Shown here piece after piece: positions 18,261 through 27,414 of a stretch of DNA of 64,000 bases. Location: assembly GCA_963776845.1 (NCBI GenBank), contig CAVZOJ010000011.1, positions 310,001-374,000 of the forward strand, read 5' to 3'. The position numbers were made by a program, and so were the translations under genes. Positions within the stretch are counted from its first letter, which is position 1; each line of letters starts with the position of its first letter. Below the pieces are notes generated by a model. That model was not told where the DNA came from. It did not search any database and saw only the letters and a program-made list of their open reading frames with translations. Source of the DNA: Roseitranquillus sp963776845. Its GTDB lineage: Bacteria > Pseudomonadota > Alphaproteobacteria > Rhodobacterales > Rhodobacteraceae.

Positions 18261-20050
18261 ATGAGTGTCGAGCTCCGCAAGGACCTCTTCGCCGACGAGC
18301 GCGACGACGACCTCAAGGTGATCGGCAAGGGCGTCCGCCGGCAGGACATCCTCGGCCACGTCACCGGCCGCTCGCCCTACTACGACGACCACGCCTTCGA
18401 CGGCCTGCTCCACCTCCGCTGCGTCCGCAGCCCGCACCACCACGCCCGCATCCGCCGCATCGACACTGCCCCGGCCGAGCGGATGGAAGGCGTCGTCCGC
18501 ATCCTGACCGGCGCCGACGTGCCGGTGAACCTCAACACCCTGCTGTCGCTCCTCCAGTTCGGCCGCGACGACGAGCCCCTGCTGTCCGAGAAGAAGGTCT
18601 CCTACCGCGGCGAGCCCGTCGCCGCCGTCATCGCCGAGACCGACGCCGAGGCGCGCGAGGCCGCGGCCGCCGTCCGCGTCGAGTGGGAGCCCCTGCCCCA
18701 CGTCCTCGACGTCGAGGCCGCGCTCGCCCCCGACGCCCCCGTCGTCAACGAGACCTACCCCGACAACACCTTCGACTACCACGACCGCTACGACCACCAG
18801 AAGCTCCGCTTCGGCGACGTCGACGCCGCCCTCGCGAGGCGCCGCCCACGTCGTCGAAGGCCGCTACTCGATGTCCCCGATCGAGCAGGCCCCGATCGAG
18901 CCCTGCGGCGCCATCGCCGCGCCCGAGACCAACGACCGCTGGGTCTGCTACACCTCGACCCAGGCGCTGTTCTTCTCGCTCGGCACCGCGGCCAAGCTGC
19001 TCGACATCTCCTCGGCGCGGCTGCACTTCATCGGCGGCACGGTCGGCGGCGGCTTCGGCGGCAAGGTCGACAGCCTGCACGAACCGCTCGCCATCCTCGG
19101 CGCGATGACCACCGGCCGCCCCGTCCGCTACGGCTTCGACCGGGCGGAGGAGATGCAGGTCGGCGCGCCCCGAGGCGCCGAGGTCTGGCACCTGACCGAC
19201 GCCGTCGGCGCCGATGGCCGCATCCTCGGCCGCCGCTTCCGCGGCTACTTCGATGCCGGCGCCTACACCCGCCTCTCCAGCTACGCGGTGCAGAAGGGCG
19301 TCGGCCACGTCCCCGGCCCTTACACGATCCCGAACGTCTCGGCCGACGTCTACTGCGTCTTCACCAACCGCACCCCGGCGACGGCGATGCGCGGCTTCGG
19401 CATCACCGGCGTCGACTGGGCGATCGAGCGGCACATGGACCGCGTCGCCCGCGCCGTCGGCCTCGACCCGCTCGAACTGCGGCTGCTCAACGCCTACCGC
19501 GACGGCGACATGAAGGCCCACCGCCGCGTCGCCAAGAACTGCGCCCTGATCGAATGCGCCCAGGTCGCGGCGGAAAAGGCCGGCTGGCCCCTCTCCGCCG
19601 AGGCCCGCGCCCTCTCCAGCCTCACCGGCGGCGGCGGCCCCCGCGGCGAGCTCCCCGCCCGCACCGCCACCGACCAGCACGGCCGCATCGGCGAGCGCCG
19701 CGGCGGCGCCACACCGCGCGGCGGCACCTCCGCCGGCCCCTACCGCGCCGAGGAGCGCGTCCCCGCCGACCGCCCCCGCGCGCCCGGCCTCTCACGACGC
19801 CCCGCCGCGACCCGCACCGGCGGCCCCTGCCCGGCCAGCCGCGCCGCCCAGGCCCGAGCCGCAGCCCGCGCCCCGGCGCGAACCCGAGCGCAACGAGGCT
19901 CCCCGCCGCGAGGCTGAGCCCCAGCGCGATCCGCAGCCGCAGCCGCCGTCGCCCCGCCCCGGCAGCGACCGGCCCTACCAGCCCGACGAGCCCTTCACCC
20001 GCGGCGTCTGGCGCCCCGGCGGTCCCCTTCTTGGCACGAGGAGGCGCTAG
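18261..20050 (+). CDS. molybdenum hydroxylase large subunit, N-terminal part, with Pro/Ala-rich tail; frame interrupted
   Basis: Molybdopterin-binding subunit. The first frame has the aldehyde oxidase/xanthine dehydrogenase a/b hammerhead start (KVIGKGVRRQDILGHVTG). Removing one G at 18838-18839 continues into GTVGGGFGGKVD and TPATAMRGFG, the Mo-cofactor pocket. The active-site loop is of xanthine/aldehyde dehydrogenase type (AMRGFG), not the CO dehydrogenase AYRCSFR motif. After about 19610 the protein becomes a low-complexity Pro/Ala/Arg tail. One more +1 step at GG 19786-19787 gives a clean frame ending RGVWRPGGPLLGTRRR and TAG at 20048-20050. Homology to the family then resumes in the next ORF. 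Confidence 0.82.
20039..20044 (+). promoter_or_regulatory. Shine-Dalgarno that defines a separate second large-subunit gene
   Basis: AGGAGG six bases before ATG 20051, with the in-frame TAG of the upstream ORF at 20048-20050. A stop plus a perfect ribosome site plus an ATG argues that the split of the large subunit is a real gene boundary and not only a sequencing error. Confidence 0.75.
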
Positions 20051-21073
20051 ATGACGCTCCACAAGGGCCGCGGCTGCGCGACCATCAACTACCCGATCGG
20101 CATGAACCTCGGCGGCGACCCCAGCCAGGCGCTGGTGCATTCCAACCCCGACGGCAAGTTCATGGTCGCGCTCTCCGCCATCGACCTCGGCCAAGGCATG
20201 AAGTCGGTCGCCCGCCAGGTCGCGGCCGAGACGCTGGGCGTCCCGATCGAAGACGTTTACGTCGACACCGCCGACAGCGACACCGGCCCGCACGACATGG
20301 GCAGCTTCGCGTCGCGCGGCACCCACCGGGTCGGCAACGCCGTGATCCAGGCGGCGCGCGAGGCCCGCTCCGTGATGCTCGAGGCGGCGGCGGAAGAGCT
20401 CGAGGTCGACCCGCGCGACCTCGATACCGACGGCGAGGGCAACATCCACGTCAAGGGCGCCCCCTCCCGCTCGATCACCACGATGGCGGCGGCGCAGGCG
20501 GCGCAGTTCAAGCAGGGGCGCACCATCGCCGGGCGCGGCATCTTCCTGATCCCGCTCTCCGACGTCGACCCCGAGACCGGCGAGATGACCCCGGTCTCGA
20601 CCTTCGCCCATGCCTGCGTCATCGCCGACGTCGAGGTCGACGACGAGACCGGCGAGGTCCGGGTCGAGAAGCTGACCTCCGCCTACGAAGTCGGCCGCGC
20701 CCTCAACCCCCGCCTCGTCGAGCAGCAGCTCGTCGGCGGCGCCTGGATGGGCACCTCGCACGCGCTCTGGGAAACCACCGAGCCGTACTATCCCGACCGC
20801 GCCCACGGGCCGGAGGACTTCAACCTCTACCTGATGCCCGGCCCCGGCGACATCGCCCCTCACGACATCGCCATCCTTGAGCGTCCGGCCGAGGACGGCC
20901 CCTATGGCGGCAAGGGCCCCGGCGAGATGTGCGCCAACCCGGTCCTTCCCGCCGTCGCCAACGCCGTCTACGACGCCGTCGGCGTCGACATCGACGACTT
21001 GCCGATCACCCCCGAAAAGGTCCTCCGCGCCCTCCGCCAGAACGGCGGCCCCCGCCCTGGAGGCCGGCCATGA
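20051..21073 (+). CDS. molybdenum hydroxylase large subunit, C-terminal part (separate ORF)
   Basis: 340 residues matching the C-terminal half of the molybdopterin-binding subunit: INYPIGMNLGGDPSQALVH, SAIDLGQGMKSVARQ, SFASRGTHRVGNAV, and the catalytic glutamate in GGKGPGEMC (about residue 292). It has its own ribosome site and directly follows a stop codon. The complete active site therefore needs this chain and the preceding one together. No ORF interruption is seen within it. Stop at 21071-21073, then the second copy of the structured repeat. Confidence 0.88.
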   Translation: MTLHKGRGCATINYPIGMNLGGDPSQALVHSNPDGKFMVALSAIDLGQGMKSVARQVAAETLGVPIEDVYVDTADSDTGPHDMGSFASRGTHRVGNAVIQAAREARSVMLEAAAEELEVDPRDLDTDGEGNIHVKGAPSRSITTMAAAQAAQFKQGRTIAGRGIFLIPLSDVDPETGEMTPVSTFAHACVIADVEVDDETGEVRVEKLTSAYEVGRALNPRLVEQQLVGGAWMGTSHALWETTEPYYPDRAHGPEDFNLYLMPGPGDIAPHDIAILERPAEDGPYGGKGPGEMCANPVLPAVANAVYDAVGVDIDDLPITPEKVLRALRQNGGPRPGGRP

Positions 21074-21202
21074 CCGCCGCACGCCCGAAGGACGTCGCGC
21101 CTCCGTCCGCGCGGACGGCTCGGCACGACCGCGCCTGCGCGCCCACGCCGGGCCTCCGCCCGCGCCACCCGCACCACGGTGGTACCCGGATCGCCCCCGG
21201 CT

Positions 21203-21329
21203 TTCATACAGGTTTGCTAACCTGGAGAGCAGTCGGACCGCGCCAACGGGCGCGGGCCCACGCGGCAGGCGTGCGCGCACCGCGCGCTCAATTCCGGCGG
21301 CAAAGGCCGCCGCGCGGCGCAGCCGCGCC
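21203..21329. repeat. structured intergenic repeat, copy 2
   Basis: Second copy of the element at 16312-16430. Block one (21203-21236) contains the perfect inverted repeat CAGGTT-TGCT-AACCTG. Block two (about 21271-21329) has GGCGGC-AAAG-GCCGCC. It sits in the 268-base gap between the large-subunit gene and the MoxR-like gene and ends 12 bases before the latter's start. Otherwise the gap 21074-21341 holds nothing I can identify. Confidence 0.75.
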
Positions 21330-21341
21330 CGAAAGCGCCGC

Positions 21342-22223
21342 ATGACCGTTCGCCGCTCCATCGACGGCATCGACGGTCCCGACGCGCTCGCCGCCGCGCT
21401 GCGCGACGCGCAGTACCTCGCCGACCCCGGCCTCGCCACCGCGTCCTACCTCGCCCTGGCACTCGGCAAGCCGCTCCTGCTCGAGGGCGCCCCCGGCGTC
21501 GGCAAGACCGAGGCCGCCAAGGCCATCGCCTCCGCCCTCGGCCGCCGCCTGATCCGGCTGCAATGCTACGAGGGGATCGACGCCTCGGCCGCGCTCTACG
21601 AGTGGAACTATCCCCGCCAGATGCTCGCCATCCGCCAAGCCGGAGAGGACTACGTCAACATCTACGAGGACCGGTTCCTCATCGCCCGCCCGCTGCTCGA
21701 GGCGCTGCAGGCCGGCGACGCCGCCACCCTGCTCATCGACGAGATCGACCGCGCCGATCCGGAGTTCGAGGCGTTCCTGCTCGAGTTCCTGTCCGACTTC
21801 CAGATCTCGATCCCAGAGCGTGGCGCCGTCTCCGCCGCCGGCCGGCCGGCGGTGATCCTGACCTCGAACCGCACCCGCGACCTGCACGAGGCGCTGCGCC
21901 GGCGCTGCGTCTACCACTGGATCGACTATCCCGACGGCCCGCGCGAGGCCGAGATCGTGATGCTGCGAGCCTCGTCCGTTGCCCGCGCCACCGCCGACGC
22001 CGTCGTCGCCGCGGTCTCAGGCCTGCGGGCCGAGCCGCTGGCCAAGCCCCCCGGCGTCGCCGAGACGGTGGAATGGGCCGAGGCGGCAACACTGCTGCAC
22101 GCCCAGGGCGCCGGCTGGCCGGACGCGTTCCGCCGGTCGATCGGCGTCGCGCTCAAGGACCAAGACGACCTCGCCTTCCTCGGCGACCGCCTCGGCAACT
22201 ACCTGCCGGGGCAAGCGGCGTGA
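21342..22223 (+). CDS. MoxR family AAA+ ATPase (CoxD-like)
   Basis: 293-residue AAA+ ATPase of the MoxR group. Walker A is EGAPGVGKTEAAKA, Walker B is TLLIDEIDRAD, and sensor 1 is ILTSNRTRDL. CoxD-type members act with a VWA protein to mature molybdenum hydroxylases, and the partner VWA gene follows with a GTGA overlap. Position after the large subunit mirrors coxMSLDE order. ATG 21342 is chosen as the first start after the intergenic repeat; no strong ribosome site is visible. Confidence 0.9.
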   Translation: MTVRRSIDGIDGPDALAAALRDAQYLADPGLATASYLALALGKPLLLEGAPGVGKTEAAKAIASALGRRLIRLQCYEGIDASAALYEWNYPRQMLAIRQAGEDYVNIYEDRFLIARPLLEALQAGDAATLLIDEIDRADPEFEAFLLEFLSDFQISIPERGAVSAAGRPAVILTSNRTRDLHEALRRRCVYHWIDYPDGPREAEIVMLRASSVARATADAVVAAVSGLRAEPLAKPPGVAETVEWAEAATLLHAQGAGWPDAFRRSIGVALKDQDDLAFLGDRLGNYLPGQAA

Positions 22224-23401
22224 GCCCGCTCCCGCAGGCCGCCGCGCCCCTCGTGGCCTTCGCGACGCGGCTGCGCGGCGCAGGCTTTCCCGTCGCCGCC
22301 GACCAGACGGTGACATTCCTGCAGTCGGTCGACCTCCTCGGCCCGCGCGGCATGGCCGACCTGCACGCTGCCGCACTCGCCGCCTTCGCGCCGCCGCCCG
22401 ACAAGCGACCGCTCTTCGACGCGGTTTTCCGCGCGCACTTCCTCGGCCAGAGCCTCGCCGCTCCGGCGGCCGAGGGCGAGGAGGAGACGGTCGTCCACGA
22501 ACCCGAGCCCGGCGCCATGGAGCCGCCCGAAGCCGATGACCTCGACACCTCGGGCGGCGAGGCCACCGGCGCCGAGGCGCTCAGTGTCCGCGCCCTCGAC
22601 GCGCTGTCCGAGGCCGAGGCGCTGCGCCGCTTCGCCCGCGCCGCGCCGGCGCGCCTGCCCGTGCGCCGCTCGCGCCGGCGCCGGCTCGACCAGCGCGGCG
22701 ACCGCGTCGCCATGCGCCAGGCTCTGCGCCGCGCCGTCGCGCGCGACGGCGAGGTGATGGAACTGCCCCGCCTCGCAAGGGAGACGCGACAGCGGCGCAT
22801 CCTGCTCCTCGTCGACATCTCAGGCTCGATGAAGGCGCAGTCGGACGCCGTGCTCCGCCTTGCCCATGCGCTGACCCGCGCCGCGCCGCAGGTGGAGACC
22901 TTCACCATCGGCACCCGCCTGACCCGCGTCACACGCGCGCTGAGGCTGCGCAGCCGCGAGCAGGCGCTGGCCTCGGCCGCCGGCCTCGCGCCCGACTGGG
23001 ACGGCGGCACCCGGATCGGCGACGCGCTCGCCGCGTTCCTCTCGGTGCCGCGCTTCGCCGGCCTCGCCCGCGGCGCCTGGGTCATCGTCGTCTCCGACGG
23101 GCTCGAGCGCGGCGACCCCCGCGCGATGGTCGAGGCGGTGCGCCGCCTTTCCCGCCTCGCCTGGCGGCTCGACTGGATGACGCCGCTCGCCGCCGACCCC
23201 GACTACGCCCCGCGGACCGAGGCGCTAGCAGCCGTCCTGCCCAACATCGACCGGCTGGGCGACGCCAGCACGACACAGCGCCTCTGCGCCCATCTCCTCG
23301 ACGACCCGACCCACCGACGCCCGGCGACGCCCCGGAGGGCGGGCGCGGGCGGGTGGACCGCCCCCGGGGCGGCGCAGCGCGCTATCGGAGGGACCGCATG
23401 A
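22220..23401 (+). CDS. VWA domain-containing protein (CoxE-like)
   Basis: 393-residue protein. The C-terminal half is a von Willebrand A domain with the metal-ion site motif LLVDISGSMKAQSD and the downstream VIVVSDGLERGD. The N-terminal half has an acidic linker (about residues 80-125) typical of CoxE proteins. GTG 22220 overlaps the MoxR stop, and its own stop overlaps the amidohydrolase start (ATGA), so the three are coupled. Family role: partner of the CoxD ATPase in cofactor insertion for Mo hydroxylases. Confidence 0.9.
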   Translation: MSPLPQAAAPLVAFATRLRGAGFPVAADQTVTFLQSVDLLGPRGMADLHAAALAAFAPPPDKRPLFDAVFRAHFLGQSLAAPAAEGEEETVVHEPEPGAMEPPEADDLDTSGGEATGAEALSVRALDALSEAEALRRFARAAPARLPVRRSRRRRLDQRGDRVAMRQALRRAVARDGEVMELPRLARETRQRRILLLVDISGSMKAQSDAVLRLAHALTRAAPQVETFTIGTRLTRVTRALRLRSREQALASAAGLAPDWDGGTRIGDALAAFLSVPRFAGLARGAWVIVVSDGLERGDPRAMVEAVRRLSRLAWRLDWMTPLAADPDYAPRTEALAAVLPNIDRLGDASTTQRLCAHLLDDPTHRRPATPRRAGAGGWTAPGAAQRAIGGTA

Positions 23402-24282
23402 CCGCCATCGTCGACGCGCATCACCACATCTGGCGGCGCAAGGACCTGCCCTGGCTGCTCGGGCCGATGCAGCCGCGCATCTTCGGCCCCTACGAGCCGA
23501 TCCGCCGCGACTACCTGATCGACGAGTTCCTCGCCGACCTCGAAGGCACCGGCGTGACGAAGTCCGTCTACGTGCAGGCGAACTGGGCGCCGAACTGGGC
23601 GCTCGACGAGGCGCGTTGGGTGCAGTCGGTCGCCGAAGACAGCGGCTGGCCCCACGCCATCGTCGCCTATGCCGACTTCACCGTCGACGACGTCCGCCCC
23701 GCCCTCGACAAGCTGGCCGAGGTGCCGCTGGTGCGCGGCGTCCGCCAGCAGCTTCACTGGCACGAGACGGCGGAATACCGCTTCGCCGCCCGCCCCGACC
23801 TCGCCGCCGACCCAACGCTGCAGAGGAACGTCGCGCATCTCGCCGACTACGGCTGGAGCTTCGATCTGCAGGTCTTCGCGCCGCAGATGCAGGACGCCGC
23901 CGGCCTCGCCGCCGCCTGCCCGGACGTGACTTTCGTCCTGCAGCACGCCGGCATGCTCGAGGACCTCAGCGACGAGGGGCGCGCCGCGTGGGAGGAGGGC
24001 ATGACCCGCCTCGCCGCCCGGCCCAACGTCACCACCAAGCTCTCCGCCTTCGGCACCTTCGTGCACCGCAACGACCCCGCGCTGATCGCGTGGATCATGC
24101 AGAGGACGGTGGCGATCTTCGGCGCCGACCGCTGCCTCTGGGGCTCGAACTTTCCGATCGAGAAGATCTGGGCCAGCTACGTCGACGTGCTGAACGCGCA
24201 CCGCAAGGCGGCATCGGACCTGCCGGAGGCGGCGCAGGCGGACATCTTCGCCGGGACCGCGACACGCGTCTACCGGCTCTGA
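23398..24282 (+). CDS. amidohydrolase family protein (amidohydrolase 2 / lactonase type)
   Basis: 294-residue metal-dependent hydrolase of the amidohydrolase-2 (COG3618) group. It has the N-terminal DAHHHIW metal site, the internal FVLQHAGML and TTKLSAFGTF strands, and the terminal GSNFPIEK. Relatives hydrolyse lactones or decarboxylate aromatic acids. Start ATG 23398 overlaps the VWA stop by four bases. Its location within the Mo hydroxylase operon suggests it processes the hydroxylated product, which is inference. Confidence 0.87.
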   Translation: MTAIVDAHHHIWRRKDLPWLLGPMQPRIFGPYEPIRRDYLIDEFLADLEGTGVTKSVYVQANWAPNWALDEARWVQSVAEDSGWPHAIVAYADFTVDDVRPALDKLAEVPLVRGVRQQLHWHETAEYRFAARPDLAADPTLQRNVAHLADYGWSFDLQVFAPQMQDAAGLAAACPDVTFVLQHAGMLEDLSDEGRAAWEEGMTRLAARPNVTTKLSAFGTFVHRNDPALIAWIMQRTVAIFGADRCLWGSNFPIEKIWASYVDVLNAHRKAASDLPEAAQADIFAGTATRVYRL

Positions 24283-24304
24283 CACGACCAAGGGAGGGAC
24301 AGGC

Positions 24305-25153
24305 TTGGCACTCGAAATCCACATCCTCGACTATGGCGACATCGAGCTCGAGACGAGCTTTCTCGTGCTCGGCCACGAGTGCGGCCGCGTGCGCCGGGTG
24401 CCGGTCTACGGCTTCCTGATCCTCGGGGGGACGCATCCGGTGGTCGTCGACACCGGCTACCGCGACAACGCGATCATGGAAAGCCTCGGCATGCGCGGGC
24501 TCCAGTACCACGACAACATGATCGAGAACCAGCTGGCCCGCCACGGCGTCAAGCCCGGCGACGTCCGCTACATCGTGCACACGCACCTGCACATCGACCA
24601 TGCCGGCAAGGACGACGTGTTCCCGATGAACACCACCGTCGTCCTCAACCGGCGCGAGCTCGAATGCTCGGTCTCGGGCCTGATGCACCCGCAATACCCC
24701 AAGCCCGACATCCAGCACCTGATCGAGCGGCTGCACACCCAGGACGCGCTGCGCTTTCTCGACCTCGAGATCACCGGCGGCGAGGAGATCATTCCCGGCG
24801 TCTGGGCCGAGCCCGCGAACGCCCACACCGAGGGGTCGGCGAACGTGGTGGTCGAGACCGCCGACGGCCTCGCCTGCATCTGCGGCGACGTGATCTACGA
24901 CTTCACCGACCAGATCGTGAACCAGGTCCGCCAGACCCAGTTCATGGAGCCGCAGGTGACCGGCAACCATGCCGGCAGCAAGCGGGCCGAGAAGGGCGCG
25001 ATCAAGAAGCTGCTGATGAACTTCCGCTACCTGCTGCCGATCCACGACCAGCCGGCGCGGATCGAGAACGGCCGCGTCGTCGGCCGGCTCGACCGCAAGG
25101 TGCCCGGCCCCGTCTCCCAGACCGTGCCCCGCCGCGACTGGTTCCCGGCATGA
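24305..25153 (+). CDS. MBL fold metallo-hydrolase (lactonase-like)
   Basis: 282-residue metallo-beta-lactamase fold hydrolase. The zinc motif is HTHLHIDHAGKDD, with later ligands in ANAHTEGSANV and CGDVIYD. It resembles N-acyl homoserine lactone lactonases and other lactonases in layout. It begins at TTG 24305 behind AGGGAGGGACAGG, and its stop overlaps the next start (ATGA). A ring-opening step on the product of the upstream oxidase is plausible; quorum quenching is an alternative. Confidence 0.87.
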   Translation: MALEIHILDYGDIELETSFLVLGHECGRVRRVPVYGFLILGGTHPVVVDTGYRDNAIMESLGMRGLQYHDNMIENQLARHGVKPGDVRYIVHTHLHIDHAGKDDVFPMNTTVVLNRRELECSVSGLMHPQYPKPDIQHLIERLHTQDALRFLDLEITGGEEIIPGVWAEPANAHTEGSANVVVETADGLACICGDVIYDFTDQIVNQVRQTQFMEPQVTGNHAGSKRAEKGAIKKLLMNFRYLLPIHDQPARIENGRVVGRLDRKVPGPVSQTVPRRDWFPA

Positions 25154-25677
25154 GCGCCGAGCCCCGCCCCGCCGACCAGGTCGAGGTTGCGCATGAGCGC
25201 TTTGATGACGACGGCGACGTGCCGAACAACCCGCGCCTGCCGGTGGTAATCATGAATGGCGCCCTGCCCGAGGGCACCGGCGCCGCCGCCATCCGCGCCC
25301 TCTTCGAGGGCAACGGCTGGGGCGGCACCTGGACCTACACCGTCTTCGACTACCACCACTACCACCCGAACGCGCACGAGGTGCTGGGCGTCGCCGCGGG
25401 CTCGGCCGAGCTCAAGCTCGGCGGCCCGTCCGGCCGCAGCTTCCGCGTCTCCGTGGGCGACGTGCTGGTTCTGCCCGCCGGCACCGGCCATTGCCGCCTC
25501 GACTCGTCGTCCGACTTCGCCGTCTGCGGCGGCTACCCGCCCGGGCAGGAGGATTACGACACCGTTCGCGCCGATGCCCCGCGCGGCGACGCCGACGACC
25601 GCATTGCCCGCGTCCCCCTGCCCGAGACCGACCCCGTCTACGGCGCCGGCGGCCCGCTGATCCAGGCGTGGTCGTGA
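25150..25677 (+). CDS. cupin domain-containing protein
   Basis: 175-residue single-domain cupin of the YjlB-like group. Metal-site candidates are YHHYHPNAHEVL and the second cupin motif VLVLPAGTGHCRL. It begins at ATG 25150 overlapping the MBL-fold stop. Small cupins of this type may be isomerases, dioxygenases or simple binding proteins; function is not known. Probably part of the same operon. Confidence 0.83.
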   Translation: MSAEPRPADQVEVAHERFDDDGDVPNNPRLPVVIMNGALPEGTGAAAIRALFEGNGWGGTWTYTVFDYHHYHPNAHEVLGVAAGSAELKLGGPSGRSFRVSVGDVLVLPAGTGHCRLDSSSDFAVCGGYPPGQEDYDTVRADAPRGDADDRIARVPLPETDPVYGAGGPLIQAWS

Positions 25678-25695
25678 CGACGCCAGGAGCACCCG

Positions 25696-26605
25696 ATGGC
25701 CCATGATGCCCTCGACCCCGCCTTCCGCGAGCTGATCGAGGCGCACAGCCCGGTCCGGCAGCTCGGCTCCGGTTTCGACTTCACCGAGGGGCCGATCTGG
25801 CACCCGGTCGGCCAGTACCTGCTGTTCTCCGACATGCCGGGCGACGTCCGCCGCCGCTGGGACGCCCGCACCGGCGTCACCGAGGTTCTGCGCCCGACGG
25901 CCAAGGCCAACGGCATGACCTACGACGCGGCGCTGAACCTGATCGTCTGCGAACACGCGACGTCGTCCGTCGTCCGCATCGGCGTCGACGGCAGCCGCGC
26001 GGTTCTCGCCTCGCACTACGAGGGGCGCGAGCTCAACAGCCCCAACGACGTGATCGTCAGCTCCGACCGCGCCGTCTGGTTCACCGACCCGACCTACGGC
26101 CGGATGCCCCGCTTCGGCGTCGAGCGTCCGACCCAGCTCGGCTTTCAGGGCGTCTACCGCCTGCCCCCCGGCCACATCCCCGGCGACGAGCCGCAGCTGG
26201 TGTCGGAACGCTACATGTTCGGCCAGCCGAACGGCCTCTGCTTCTCGCCGGACGAGAAGGCTGCTCTACGTCAACGATACCGCGCAGACCAACATCCGCG
26301 TGTTCGAGATCCGGCCCGACTTTCGCCTCGGCCCCGGCCGCATCTTCGCCTCGGGCATCGTCGACGCCCTGAAGCCGGGCGTGCCCGACGGAATGAAGTG
26401 CGACGCCAAGGGCAACGTCTGGGTCACCGCGCCGGGCGGCGTCTGGGTCTACACCCCCTCCGGCCGCCTGATCGGCAAGGTTTCGGTGCCCGAGATGGTC
26501 GCCAACCTGCACTGGGGCGGCGAGGACTGGCGCACGCTCTTCATGTGCGCCTCGACCTCGCTCTACGCGGTTCAGACCAAGGTCGGCCCCAGGAACGAGC
26601 CCTTC
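25696..26605 (+). CDS. SMP-30/gluconolactonase family protein, frame interrupted and fused downstream
   Basis: About 300-residue six-bladed propeller lactonase/regucalcin family protein. Visible motifs are DFTEGPIWHPVGQYLLFSD, LNSPNDVIVSSDRAVWFTDP and FGQPNGLCFSPDE. The frame breaks at GG 26259-26260; removing a G gives DEKLLYVNDTAQTNIRVFE, the conserved continuation. The family ends near VGPRNEPFM, where the frame passes without stop into an isochorismatase domain, so the boundary at 26605 is domain-based. Likely hydrolyses a sugar-acid or aromatic lactone in this catabolic operon. Confidence 0.83.
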
Positions 26606-27271
26606 ATGCGCAACCGCACCGCCGCGCCGAGCGCAGCGCCGGGCGGCCTGCGCATCGACCCGGGCCGCACGGCGCTGATCCTGCAGGACATGCAGAACGA
26701 CGTCATCATGGAGGGCGGCGCCTTCGCCGACAGCGGTTCGCCGGCGCATGCGCGGTCGCAGAACGTCATCGAGAACACCCGCCGCCTCGCCGCCGCCTGC
26801 CGCCGCGCCGGGATCCCGGTGATCCACGTCTGGTTCGTCTGCGAGCCGGGCCATCCGTCGATGCTGGCGAACGCGCCGCTGTTCCAGGGGCTGGTCGCCT
26901 CGAACGCGCTGGTGCGCGGAACATGGGGCGCGCAGCCGGTGCCGGCGCTGGCGCCCGAGCCGGGCGACCTCGTGGTCGAGAAGATGACCATGAGTGCGTG
27001 GGAAAGCTCGCGGCTGGAGACCTACCTGCGCGGCCACGGCGTCGATACGCTGATCAATTGCGGCGCCTGGACCAACATGTCGGTCGAGCACACCGCCCGC
27101 ACCGGCGCCGACAAGGGCTTTCGCGTCGTCGTGCCCGAGGATTGCTGCTCGACAATGAACGCCGCCTGGCATGCAGCGTCGATCGACTACGCGATGCAGA
27201 ATGTGGCGACAGTGACGGACAGCGGTACGGTCGCCGCGGCGCTGCCGGCGCACCTTGCACGGAGCGCGTGA
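26606..27271 (+). CDS. isochorismatase family cysteine hydrolase (in frame with upstream SMP-30)
   Basis: About 220 residues of isochorismatase-like fold. The catalytic Asp is in ALILQDMQND, the Lys in VVEKMTMSAWESS, and the nucleophile Cys in TLINCGAWTNMSVEHTAR. An ATG at 26606 could start it, but no Shine-Dalgarno precedes that ATG and the frame is continuous with SMP-30. Either it is a two-domain enzyme or a stop has been lost. Family members hydrolyse C-N or C-O bonds (nicotinamidase, N-carbamoylsarcosine, biuret hydrolase). Last gene of the catabolic run. Confidence 0.83.
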   Translation: MRNRTAAPSAAPGGLRIDPGRTALILQDMQNDVIMEGGAFADSGSPAHARSQNVIENTRRLAAACRRAGIPVIHVWFVCEPGHPSMLANAPLFQGLVASNALVRGTWGAQPVPALAPEPGDLVVEKMTMSAWESSRLETYLRGHGVDTLINCGAWTNMSVEHTARTGADKGFRVVVPEDCCSTMNAAWHAASIDYAMQNVATVTDSGTVAAALPAHLARSA

Positions 27272-27414
27272 CGCGCCCGGAGGTGAATGGAGCGCAAGCC
27301 ATGAGCGCGCCGGCGCGGTGAGGCAACTGCCGCAACACCTCCCCAGCCGTCTTGTCACCAGGACGCTGCAGCCTTCGGCCGCGATCTGAGGCCGCGCCAT
27401 GGGAGGTAGTGGGG

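Noticed and set aside
16475..21073. Aerobic CO dehydrogenase (coxMSL)
   Set aside because: Gene order is similar, but the active-site loop reads AMRGFG rather than AYRCSFR, so a CO-oxidising Mo-Cu enzyme is not supported.
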